This document shows positions 7,365 through 13,122 of a DNA stretch of 13,122 bases, piece by piece. The notes under the pieces are model-generated. The model made no database searches, was not told where the DNA came from, and saw only the letters and a program-made list of their open reading frames with translations. The position numbers were made by a program, and so were the translations under genes. Positions within the stretch are counted from its first letter, which is position 1. Every line of letters starts with the position of its first letter. This stretch comes from JAQUGA01 sp964521105 (GTDB taxonomy: Bacteria; Bacteroidota; Bacteroidia; Bacteroidales; WCHB1-69), in assembly GCA_964521105.1 (NCBI GenBank), contig CAZFPO010000083.1:1-13122 (forward strand), in the 5' to 3' direction.

Positions 7365-8033
7365 TTATGGCAAAATTCCTAAGTCATATATCTCATGCGA
7401 AATAATTTTTTCACTAATTGCATCAATAATGACCAACTCTTCAGTCCGAATAACATAAGGTTTAGTCCTGCCAGAATGAAACTTTTGTGTTTTTTTCAGT
7501 GTTTGAGAAACATACCAAAAGTATTGTTTCTCTTTAGGATCATAGTTTATTGATGTATGTAGACTATCAATTCCTTTTTCTAAATTCTGTTGTTTTGCTA
7601 AATAAATTGCATTTTCTTTGCTAATAAATTCACAATTTTCATTAGTCCAATATGTCCTTGGAATAAATTCTAGGTCGGGAGTTTTCACTAATTGCAATTT
7701 TTCGTCTAACTCAATAGTCGCACTTCCTTTTATGTTATTTAATATTGGACAAAAAGGATAATGAATATTTACAGTCCAACTTACTTTAGCACTTATAAAC
7801 TGACCTTTTGTTTTTTTTGTATTAGTTAAATTTTCCCCAATACAAATACCTTTCTGCCAATAGTAATAATTACTAGTAGTATCATAGGTGCAATATTTTT
7901 TAAAAACAGAGTCAGTAATTATTTTTTTTATCAACGATTCTGCTTTAACTTTAATATCAGTTGTCAAATAATTTTGCCCAAAAGAGACAAATGTCAATTG
8001 AGAAAATATTATAATTACAAATAGTCTTTTCAC
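7365..8033 (-). CDS. Exported PepSY-like protein with GTG start
   Basis: This is a 222-residue protein with a signal peptide (residues 1-19, VSFG|QNYL). The start is GTG at 8031-8033: an in-frame TAA lies 15 bp upstream with no ATG between, and the signal peptide begins right at the GTG. After an unassigned region with several aromatic residues and a few cysteines (C48, C64, C95, C134), residues about 135-212 resemble a PepSY module: FISKENAIYLAKQQNLEKG, a strand YFWYVSQTL, and EELVIIDAISEKIISH. PepSY domains are usually regulatory or inhibitory exported modules. The four cysteines could form disulfides in the periplasm. It is flanked by small inverted-repeat elements on both sides and is preceded by a good promoter and a roughly 100 nt leader. 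The function is unknown, and the PepSY assignment is by motif only. Confidence 0.75.
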   Translation of the reverse strand: MKRLFVIIIFSQLTFVSFGQNYLTTDIKVKAESLIKKIITDSVFKKYCTYDTTSNYYYWQKGICIGENLTNTKKTKGQFISAKVSWTVNIHYPFCPILNNIKGSATIELDEKLQLVKTPDLEFIPRTYWTNENCEFISKENAIYLAKQQNLEKGIDSLHTSINYDPKEKQYFWYVSQTLKKTQKFHSGRTKPYVIRTEELVIIDAISEKIISHEIYDLGILP

Positions 8034-8051
8034 TGGAACCCAATTTTACAC

Positions 8052-8113
8052 ATACAACTAATGCCTTTCTATAAACGGGAAAACCTCCCTCACACATCAA
8101 AATCCAGTTGTAT
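8052..8113 (-). repeat. Inverted repeat in the leader of the PepSY-like gene
   Basis: ATACAACT (8052-8059) and AGTTGTAT (8106-8113) are perfectly complementary and enclose 46 nt, which themselves contain GGGA/TCCC (8077-8080 / 8086-8089). On the minus-strand transcript this gives an outer 8 bp stem and an inner hairpin between the promoter and the GTG start. It could be an RNA regulatory fold or part of an intergenic repeat. Confidence 0.5.
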
Positions 8114-8142
8114 TTTCTCGGTTTATCTCTATTTTTATTTCA

Positions 8143-8173
8143 CAAATATATCAAAAATCTATACGTAAACAAA
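8143..8173 (-). promoter_or_regulatory. Bacteroidetes-type promoter of the PepSY-like gene
   Basis: On the minus strand TTTG (8170-8173) is followed by exactly 19 bp and then TATATTTG (8143-8150). Both boxes match the consensus TTTG / TAnnTTTG without mismatch and at consensus spacing. It is the best promoter in the window. Transcription would start near 8136 and give a leader of about 100 nt before the GTG. Confidence 0.7.
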
Positions 8174-8587
8174 TTTTTGATGAAAAATAATCAACCCTAA
8201 AATTCAGCAAATTGAAAAGTATAATAAAAAAATCTATCTTTTTCCAGTTTATTAGAAATTAGTGTATTGAGTTCAGACTTTATACCTTAGAAGTCTCTTA
8301 TAGCATATTTAGTGCATACAAGGGCAAGTTGGTCATCCAATTTTCTTTTTTAAAATTTGTAAGTGATGTTTTAATTGCGATATTCGAATCTTCCGATTTT
8401 TCGCAGAAGTAAGGTTTTATCTACTTTAGCCTTGCTCAAAAATTATAGCAGGCTACCGCACTTAACTTAATCTATTCTCTATTAATTATTTAGCACTTTC
8501 TATATACATTTTTTCACATCATTTTTAATTATCCAATTACATTTTTTCGCACTAACTAACAATGCAAAATTTACTTTTTTACACAAA

Positions 8588-8609
8588 CTCCAAAATATTT
8601 TTCTTGGAG
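8588..8609. repeat. Hairpin
   Basis: CTCCAA (8588-8593) and TTGGAG (8604-8609) form a perfect 6 bp stem with a 10 nt A+T loop. No strong T-tract follows on either strand. Confidence 0.45.
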
Positions 8610-8635
8610 GGCAGTTGGCATCCTTTAAATCTCCA

Positions 8636-8658
8636 GAGTCCTCTTCGAGAGAATACTC
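8636..8658. repeat. Hairpin with internal bulge
   Basis: GAGT (8636-8639) pairs with ACTC (8655-8658), and inside it CTCT (8641-8644) pairs with AGAG (8648-8651) around a TCG loop. It lies in the downstream region of the T9SS gene, beyond that gene's intrinsic terminator. Confidence 0.4.
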
Positions 8659-8682
8659 TTATGGTTCCTTTGAAAGTTTATC

Positions 8683-8713
8683 AAAAAAAAAGACGAGTAC
8701 TTACCCGTCTTTT
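8683..8713 (-). terminator. Intrinsic terminator of the T9SS cargo gene at 8738-9784
   Basis: On the minus strand AAAAGACG (8706-8713) and CGTCTTTT (8688-8695) form an 8 bp stem around a 10 nt loop and run straight into a T-tract (8683-8691). It begins about 25 bp after the TAG of the upstream gene. This is a classical Rho-independent terminator. Confidence 0.85.
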
Positions 8714-8737
8714 CTTTGTTCAAATGGATTAACTCCA

Positions 8738-9784
8738 CTAATTTTTTACAATTTTCGAGATGTAAACTTGTCCATTCACCTCCAATCGGATGAAATATAA
8801 ACCCGGATTCAGATTCAATTCGGAATTGTTTAAATTGTGAATGTATGAACCAGCTTTGTTGCTTGTTTTCTTTTGTATGGTGCTGATTTTGTTTCCTAAC
8901 ATTCCATAAATTGCCAAACTGACTTCGGATTCAGTTGGAAGTACAAACGAAATTTGAACCGACTCCTTGAATGGATTTGGGAATACATTAAATTTTACAT
9001 CTTGTTGATTCAGCGCATTTTGAGCAATATCGTTAACGGCAGGTTGATTTTGTTTTAAAACATTATCATTAATCCAAGTTTCTTCTTTCTTTACAATTCT
9101 GCCATCGGTATAGCGTTGTTCTTGAACTAAAATTGTGGCAACAGGATATCTATCTTCAGCCGAATACCAAGTGTATTTAGTACTTTCGATAGTAACATCC
9201 GAGCACATCGAAGCTTCAATAGTTACGGTGTGATTGGTAACACGCAATACATTTTTTTTGATACCACCAGGCAACATAATAACACCATAAGCATCGGAAA
9301 TTACCGAATAATTTCCAGAAATGTTTATTTGAGAATTACCTTTGTATGTTGCAACGCCTTTAATGTTACCTTCGATGCGGTTGGTGAACGAAAATGGATA
9401 AGTCATTCGAGTAACCGGCAAATCGTAGTTTACCACAAAATCGTCGTTGGTGATTCCAATAATTGAATAGGAATTTGAGTTTAATACATGAAAATATTTA
9501 TTCCCGTTTTCTTCGAGAATATTTGTTGGTTTTACATTAAAAACCGAAGCTATCGCATCGCTAGTTTCAAAATGCATACTACTTGACGTTTTACCAGTAA
9601 AAACGACTTTTGAAAAATCCCAAATTACATTTTTACCCGATTGACCAGGATCGACAAAAGCAGCTTCCGAGAAGTTTACTACATCGCCTTTAATAGGCGC
9701 ATGTGAATGATAATCAATCACAACTTGAGCTTTTCCAACAACAAAAATGGAAATTAAAGCAATTATAAATATTGATTTTTTCAT
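8738..9784 (-). CDS. Secreted T9SS cargo protein, unknown function
   Basis: This 348-residue protein has an N-terminal signal peptide (cleavage after about residue 19, VGKA|QVV) and a C-terminal T9SS type A sorting domain (about 264-348): FNVFPNPFKESVQISF, then VSLAIYGMLGNKI, LNLNPGLYFIRLEVNGQVY and the terminal ISKIVKN. It should therefore be exported across the outer membrane and anchored at the surface or released. The middle (20-245) is beta-rich and contains VIWDFSKV and WYSAEDRYPVATI. I do not recognise a catalytic domain, but similar beta-rich mid-regions occur in other uncharacterised Bacteroidetes cargo. A good intrinsic terminator closes the gene, and it diverges from the SGNH-hydrolase cargo gene across a 159 bp gap. 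No exact TAnnTTTG was found upstream; TACTATTG at about 9817-9824 has one mismatch. Confidence 0.85.
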   Translation of the reverse strand: MKKSIFIIALISIFVVGKAQVVIDYHSHAPIKGDVVNFSEAAFVDPGQSGKNVIWDFSKVVFTGKTSSSMHFETSDAIASVFNVKPTNILEENGNKYFHVLNSNSYSIIGITNDDFVVNYDLPVTRMTYPFSFTNRIEGNIKGVATYKGNSQINISGNYSVISDAYGVIMLPGGIKKNVLRVTNHTVTIEASMCSDVTIESTKYTWYSAEDRYPVATILVQEQRYTDGRIVKKEETWINDNVLKQNQPAVNDIAQNALNQQDVKFNVFPNPFKESVQISFVLPTESEVSLAIYGMLGNKISTIQKKTSNKAGSYIHNLNNSELNLNPGLYFIRLEVNGQVYISKIVKN

Positions 9785-9943
9785 AGTAGTAAGTATTTAA
9801 GTTTTCAAAAAGCAATACAATAGTACAAAAAAATTGACAAATGGTTTAATTAAACAATATTTTTAACATTTTTATCTCAATATAAACAGACACCGTTTTA
9901 TATTAAAAATAGGTCTACAACTGAAAACTAAAAATATAAAAAC
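9785..9943. promoter_or_regulatory. Divergent intergenic region between two T9SS cargo genes
   Basis: This 159 bp segment must hold promoters for both divergent genes. Only one-mismatch versions of TAnnTTTG are visible in either direction, and no strong -33 pair is seen, so the promoters are inferred from position only. Confidence 0.4.
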
Positions 9944-11218
9944 ATGAAACGATCATTACTACTCATTCTTACTTTTATTATTACAAATTTTGTAATTACT
10001 GCTCAAAGTCAAACTAAAAGAGTATTATTTATTGGCAATAGCTACACTTACGTAAACAATCTTCCACAGATGACTGCTGATATAGCCCGTTCAATGGGTG
10101 ATTCGATATTTTTTGATAGTAGTGCTCCAGGTGGTTACACTTTTCAAGGTCATACAACCAATTCAGTTACGCTCGAAAAAATTGCTCAAGCAAATTGGGA
10201 TTTTGTGGTTTTACAAGAACAAAGCCAATATCCCTCCTTCCCTAATTCACAAGTTGAAACAGAAGTATTTCCTTATGCTCATATTTTAGACAGCCTCATA
10301 AATGCAAACAATAGTTGTTGCGAAACCGTTTTTTATATGACTTGGGGACGAAAAAACGGCGATGCTTCAAATTGTGCTTCGTGGCCCCCCGTGTGCACTT
10401 ACAGCGGAATGGATAGTTTATTAAACTTACGATACCGAATGATGGCTGAAAACAATCATGCTATTGTTTCACCCGTTGGAGCTGTTTGGAAATATATTCG
10501 TCAAAATTATCCCTCCATTGAATTGTATTCATCAGACGAAAGCCACCCATCGATAGCTGGAACGTATGCGGCTGCATGTAGCTTTTACACCACGCTTTTT
10601 CGTAAAAATCCTGAATTGATAACTTTTACTGCTGGATTAAATTCAACAGATGCAGAAAATATCCGCCGTGCTAGTAAAACTGTTGTTTACGATAGCATCA
10701 TTAATTGGCATATCGGCGAATATGATCCAGTGGCAAATTTCAGTTTTGTTTCCAATCAAGGAAACTCCATTGAATGCACAAACCTTTCGATTAATGGCAG
10801 CGAATATTTATGGGATTTTGGGGATGGCAATTCGTCGCAAGAAGAAAACCCAACGCATTATTACACTTCAGCGGATAGCTATAAAATTCTACTAACAGCC
10901 TCTCATTGTGGTTTAAGCGATACCATATCACGATGGTTTGTAGTTGAAACAATTAATATTAATGAAATTGAAAATCAAGAAAATTTATGGTATATTTCAC
11001 CAAATCCAGCTCAACATAAAATCACATTAAACCTTGGTTTTAAAACAATAATTGAATATAAAATTTTCAACTCTTGTGGTATAGAAATCACAAATGGAAA
11101 AATCGAAAATTCATCAAAAACATTTGACATTTCAAATCTAAGCGAAGGTTTGTATTTTATTCAATTACTTAATAATCAAACAACAATTGGTGTTCGGAAA
11201 TTTCTCAAACAAAATTGA
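9944..11218 (+). CDS. Secreted SGNH/GDSL-type hydrolase with PKD domain and T9SS tail
   Basis: This is a 424-residue protein with a signal peptide ending near residue 20 (VITA|QSQ). Residues 25-255 look like an SGNH hydrolase: block I FIGNSYT with nucleophile Ser33, APGGYT (61-66) as the likely second block, VVLQEQS (88-94) in place of the usual G-x-N block, and block V DESHPS with Asp198 and His201. This layout resembles DUF4886-like members. Residues 262-335 form a PKD domain (WDFGDG at 290-295, HYYTSADSYKILLTA). Residues 350-424 form a T9SS type A tail (ISPNPAQHKITLNL, IFNSCGIEI, LSEGLYFIQL, RKFLKQN). It is therefore likely an esterase or carbohydrate deacetylase exported to the cell surface; the substrate is unknown. 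Cysteine pairs (C125/C126, C144/C151) may form disulfides. It is the only plus-strand gene in the window and converges on the oxidoreductase gene. Confidence 0.88.
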   Translation: MKRSLLLILTFIITNFVITAQSQTKRVLFIGNSYTYVNNLPQMTADIARSMGDSIFFDSSAPGGYTFQGHTTNSVTLEKIAQANWDFVVLQEQSQYPSFPNSQVETEVFPYAHILDSLINANNSCCETVFYMTWGRKNGDASNCASWPPVCTYSGMDSLLNLRYRMMAENNHAIVSPVGAVWKYIRQNYPSIELYSSDESHPSIAGTYAAACSFYTTLFRKNPELITFTAGLNSTDAENIRRASKTVVYDSIINWHIGEYDPVANFSFVSNQGNSIECTNLSINGSEYLWDFGDGNSSQEENPTHYYTSADSYKILLTASHCGLSDTISRWFVVETININEIENQENLWYISPNPAQHKITLNLGFKTIIEYKIFNSCGIEITNGKIENSSKTFDISNLSEGLYFIQLLNNQTTIGVRKFLKQN

Positions 11219-11241
11219 ATTTCTGATGTTAACAACATCCG

Positions 11242-11410
11242 CCACTAAGACTCCAAGACACAAAGGTTCTCTAAGTTTTCTTCGTTACATTGTAAAATTC
11301 AAATTGCAAATTTTAAATTTTTGAATTTATGCAGATAAAGTCCTCTAAGAGTGACTCTATCAATAAAAAATATTTCTTTCGTGCAACTTTGTGGCTTCGT
11401 GACTTTGTGG
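11242..11410. repeat. Imperfect inverted repeat, family A copy 1
   Basis: The left arm (11242-11265, starting CCACTAAGAC) and right arm (11387-11410, ending GACTTTGTGG) are 24 bp each. The left arm matches the reverse complement of the right arm at 19 of 24 positions. The arms enclose about 121 bp. The two outer ends (CCAC / GTGG) are exact. Confidence 0.75.
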
Positions 11411-11424
11411 CAATTTTATTAAAA
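11373..11424 (+). repeat. Direct repeat copy 1 (52 bp)
   Basis: It begins TTTCTTTCGTGCAACTTTGT and ends in CAATTTTATTAAAA. It matches 11593-11643 except for one inserted C and one G/T difference. The right arm of inverted repeat copy 1 is contained in it. Confidence 0.85.
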
Positions 11425-11460
11425 TTAAAGTTGTAATTTAAAAGAAAGAGTTGCACTATG

Positions 11461-11555
11461 TTGCACAGAGTACACACAGAGTTTCACTGTGTTTTCAATG
11501 TTTTACACCATGTAACATTGTGACATTGCTTAGCAATCCGTGATACTCTGTGTAA
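11461..11555. repeat. Imperfect inverted repeat, family B (CACAGAGTA arms)
   Basis: TTGCACAGAGTA (11461-11472) matches the reverse complement of 11544-11555 at 11 of 12 positions. A further hairpin, CAATGTT (11496-11502) / AACATTG (11514-11520), is nested inside. The whole sits between the two copies of family A. Confidence 0.65.
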
Positions 11556-11567
11556 TTTTTTTTTCTA

Positions 11568-11629
11568 CCACCAAGACTAAGATTCACTAAGTTTTCTTTG
11601 TGCAACTTTGTGTCTTCGTGACTTTGTGG
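11568..11629. repeat. Imperfect inverted repeat, family A copy 2
   Basis: The left arm (11568-11591, starting CCACCAAGAC) matches the reverse complement of 11606-11629 at 15 of 24 positions, with exact CCAC/GTGG ends. The loop is 14 bp, much shorter than in copy 1, so this copy can fold into a compact hairpin close to the 3' end of the oxidoreductase gene. Confidence 0.6.
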
Positions 11630-11643
11630 CAATTTTATTAAAA
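11593..11643 (+). repeat. Direct repeat copy 2 (51 bp)
   Basis: Nearly identical to 11373-11424 (one 1-bp indel and one substitution). It ends 18 bp before the stop codon of the oxidoreductase gene. Confidence 0.85.
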
Positions 11644-11661
11644 GATATTTACTTCATTTTT

Positions 11662-13122
11662 TTAAAAATCTCTCAAGGTTTCGTGAACGCCTTTATGAAT
11701 GTCATACCAAAAGTCGTAAGCGGCAGTTCGTTTATTTTCGTTGAATTTATTTAGCCATTTATTTAATTCAGGAGTATCCAAACCTTCTGAATGTTTTTTA
11801 TTTAAAAAAGTATGAATTAAATCGAAATTACGTTCCGATTCCCAAAACTGAGAAGCATTACGAGTATTAATCCATTGAGCTGTTGATTTTGCCACATCCT
11901 GATATTCATATTTCATTCCATATAGTTTTCCCATAATTTCGGGAATCATATCTTCTGCCCATTGACGATGGAAACGGCACATTCCTAAATTATCGACCAT
12001 CAACTCTTTAATCATACGCGATGCATTTTCGGTACCTAACTTATGAGGTTCAATAAAATCCTTTCCATAGTTCATATAATATTTTCCCATAATTGGCATT
12101 GGCGACAATGCACCTGGTGTCCAATACTGATTTGGTACCATCCAACCTTTTTTTCCAAAGGCAACATAAATAAATTTGTCAATTACTCTACGTCCCCGAT
12201 CGAAACTAATTTTTTTAGCTAATGTTCTCGCTCCTTGTGAAAGGTCGAGCATAGAATTTTTCCCAGAAATAATACCATCTAATAATTTAACGGCAATATC
12301 TGCATTATGCATTGAATCTTTAATGATATGGAAATTATCGGGAGAAAATATTGGTATCTGAGTTAATCCAAGTTCAGAAGGTTTAATTAAACCATCAGCC
12401 ACACATTCCATCAACCAAGCAATTACACCGCCTATCGAAATAGCGTCAAAACCATACATATCAGCTTTATGATTAACCATTTCGGCTGCTCTTTGGTCGA
12501 AAATTCCAGACAATGGGCCCATTGTTTGATAAGGTTCATAATCTTTTTTAAACTCGCCTTTCATCTTTTTACAAACAGCTGAACACTGCTCACCACAAGT
12601 TTTGAACTGCTTTGTTTTTATGGTTTCTTCATTAAACTGCTTTAGGTAGTGGTCGACAATAAATTTTTGATGAAGTTCTTTACGTTCACTTTCTGTCCAA
12701 TAAATACTTTTATAATTAAATGCTATTATATTACCACCTACTGTTGCATAGTTTACACCGAATGTACCACCCGTTTCAAATTTTTCCTCAAACCGATATT
12801 TAGCTGTAGATTCAAGCGCTTTAGCAGCTAGTTTTTTACTGTATTTTGTTTCGAACCAAGAATCGGCAACTTTACGGTCGCGAAAATCTTCATCGATAAA
12901 TGTACCACCATAAATAATGGCAACAATATTATGTTCTTGAAATAATTTAGAGCCTAAACCACCACGACCAGCCCATGTATCAACATAAGTAACCTTTCCA
13001 TCACGAATAGGTGCCGATGCAATTCCTCCAATATCAGTCATCATAGCGGCAGGTCCAACAGCTAAAACTCTGGGGTTGTTTTCGTATCGGTGATGCTGAT
13101 TTTCATACACATACTCCATCAT
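11662..13122 (-). CDS. Aldehyde:ferredoxin oxidoreductase (tungsten-pterin), 5' end cut by window edge
   Basis: 487 codons are visible (486 residues plus stop) and the frame is open to the right edge. The ATGATG at the edge is almost surely internal, because AOR-family proteins are usually about 600-700 residues and the first part of the N-terminal domain is missing. Residues 1-75 (VLAVGPAAMMTDIGGIASAP, AGRGGLGSKLFQ) are the end of the AFOR N domain that binds the bispterin cofactor. The [4Fe-4S] ligands are C176, C180 and C184 in CGEQCSAVCKK, and the distal cysteine is C382 in DNLGMCRFHRQWAED. YGFDAISIGGVIAWLMEC (223-240) is also typical of the family. The enzyme should oxidise aldehydes (or reduce acids) with ferredoxin in the cytoplasm of an anaerobe. 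Substrate range is not predictable; a WOR5-type member is possible. Confidence 0.95.
   Translation of the reverse strand: MMEYVYENQHHRYENNPRVLAVGPAAMMTDIGGIASAPIRDGKVTYVDTWAGRGGLGSKLFQEHNIVAIIYGGTFIDEDFRDRKVADSWFETKYSKKLAAKALESTAKYRFEEKFETGGTFGVNYATVGGNIIAFNYKSIYWTESERKELHQKFIVDHYLKQFNEETIKTKQFKTCGEQCSAVCKKMKGEFKKDYEPYQTMGPLSGIFDQRAAEMVNHKADMYGFDAISIGGVIAWLMECVADGLIKPSELGLTQIPIFSPDNFHIIKDSMHNADIAVKLLDGIISGKNSMLDLSQGARTLAKKISFDRGRRVIDKFIYVAFGKKGWMVPNQYWTPGALSPMPIMGKYYMNYGKDFIEPHKLGTENASRMIKELMVDNLGMCRFHRQWAEDMIPEIMGKLYGMKYEYQDVAKSTAQWINTRNASQFWESERNFDLIHTFLNKKHSEGLDTPELNKWLNKFNENKRTAAYDFWYDIHKGVHETLRDF

Larger units (their letters stand above)
8174..8682. other. Gene-poor intergenic region with hairpins
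   Basis: There are about 500 bp between the PepSY-like promoter and the terminator of the next gene. No convincing coding sequence is present. A 40-codon minus-strand open frame (8298-8420) lacks a start and is not called. Two hairpins sit near the right end (8588-8609 and 8636-8658). I recognise no tRNA or known riboswitch. Confidence 0.55.
11219..11661. other. Repeat-rich convergent intergenic region
   Basis: 443 bp between the convergent SGNH-hydrolase and oxidoreductase genes hold no coding sequence but several nested imperfect inverted repeats and a direct repeat, listed separately. Sequences of the type CCACTAAGAC...CTTTGTGG are, from memory, recurrent intergenic elements in Bacteroidetes. 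The structures probably also end transcription from both sides. Confidence 0.7.

Noticed and set aside
8298..8420. Minus-strand open frame of 40 codons that reads rather protein-like (KSEDSNIAIK...NWMTNLPLY)
   Set aside because: It has no start codon at its head, is short enough to occur by chance in such A+T-rich DNA, and matches no family I know. It could be a gene remnant but cannot be supported.
8615..8800. Plus-strand open frame of 61 codons
   Set aside because: It begins at a TTG, crosses the intrinsic terminator and overlaps the end of the T9SS cargo gene. Low-complexity composition, no ribosome-binding support.
11219..11661. CRISPR-like array in the repeat-rich intergenic region
   Set aside because: There are only two copies of the longest repeat, spaced about 170 bp apart, with nested inverted repeats in place of uniform spacers, and no cas genes nearby.
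13117..13122. ATGATG at the right edge as the true start of the oxidoreductase gene
   Set aside because: The visible N-terminus begins inside the pterin-binding domain and the protein is shorter than the family, so the real start lies outside the window.

Overview
The window is A+T-rich bacterial DNA and almost certainly comes from a member of the Bacteroidetes, probably an anaerobic or facultatively anaerobic Bacteroidales/Marinilabiliales-type organism. Four things point there: two secreted proteins end in type IX secretion (T9SS) type A sorting domains; several genes are preceded by the Bacteroidetes -7 element TAnnTTTG, once with a correctly spaced TTTG; the ferrous iron transporter is a FeoA-FeoB fusion; and a tungsten-type aldehyde:ferredoxin oxidoreductase lies at the right edge. 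I see no rRNA, tRNA, CRISPR array, transposase or integrase.

Layout, left to right. (1) 1-3147, minus strand: a flavodoxin/HemG-like protein cut by the left edge and, upstream of it, the FeoAB iron transporter. Together they look like an iron and redox block. (2) 3262-4285, minus strand: two overlapping genes, a SatD-like protein (a cyclase-like N-terminal half plus a helix-turn-helix) and a small membrane protein. This is the least understood and most system-like part of the window. A short A+T-rich tandem repeat lies upstream. (3) 4618-8033, minus strand: three exported proteins of unknown role, namely a TPR/HEAT-like repeat protein, a DUF1573-like plus carboxypeptidase-regulatory-like protein, and a PepSY-like protein. 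The last has a textbook Bacteroidetes promoter, a potentially structured leader and a GTG start. (4) 8034-8737: a long gene-poor stretch with several hairpins and a clear intrinsic terminator. (5) 8738-11218: a divergent pair of T9SS cargo genes, an uncharacterised minus-strand protein and a plus-strand SGNH-hydrolase/PKD protein. (6) 11219-11661: a convergent intergenic region built from nested imperfect inverted repeats and a nearly exact 51-52 bp direct repeat. (7) 11662-13122, minus strand: an aldehyde:ferredoxin oxidoreductase whose N-terminus lies beyond the right edge.

Functionally, Fe(II) import by FeoAB, the flavodoxin-like protein and the ferredoxin-linked oxidoreductase fit low-oxygen metabolism. 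The middle of the window (about 3.2-8.7 kb) holds poorly characterised exported or membrane proteins. Hand-sampled lines there are markedly more A+T-rich than in feoAB, so it may be accessory DNA, but no mobile-element gene is visible to prove this.
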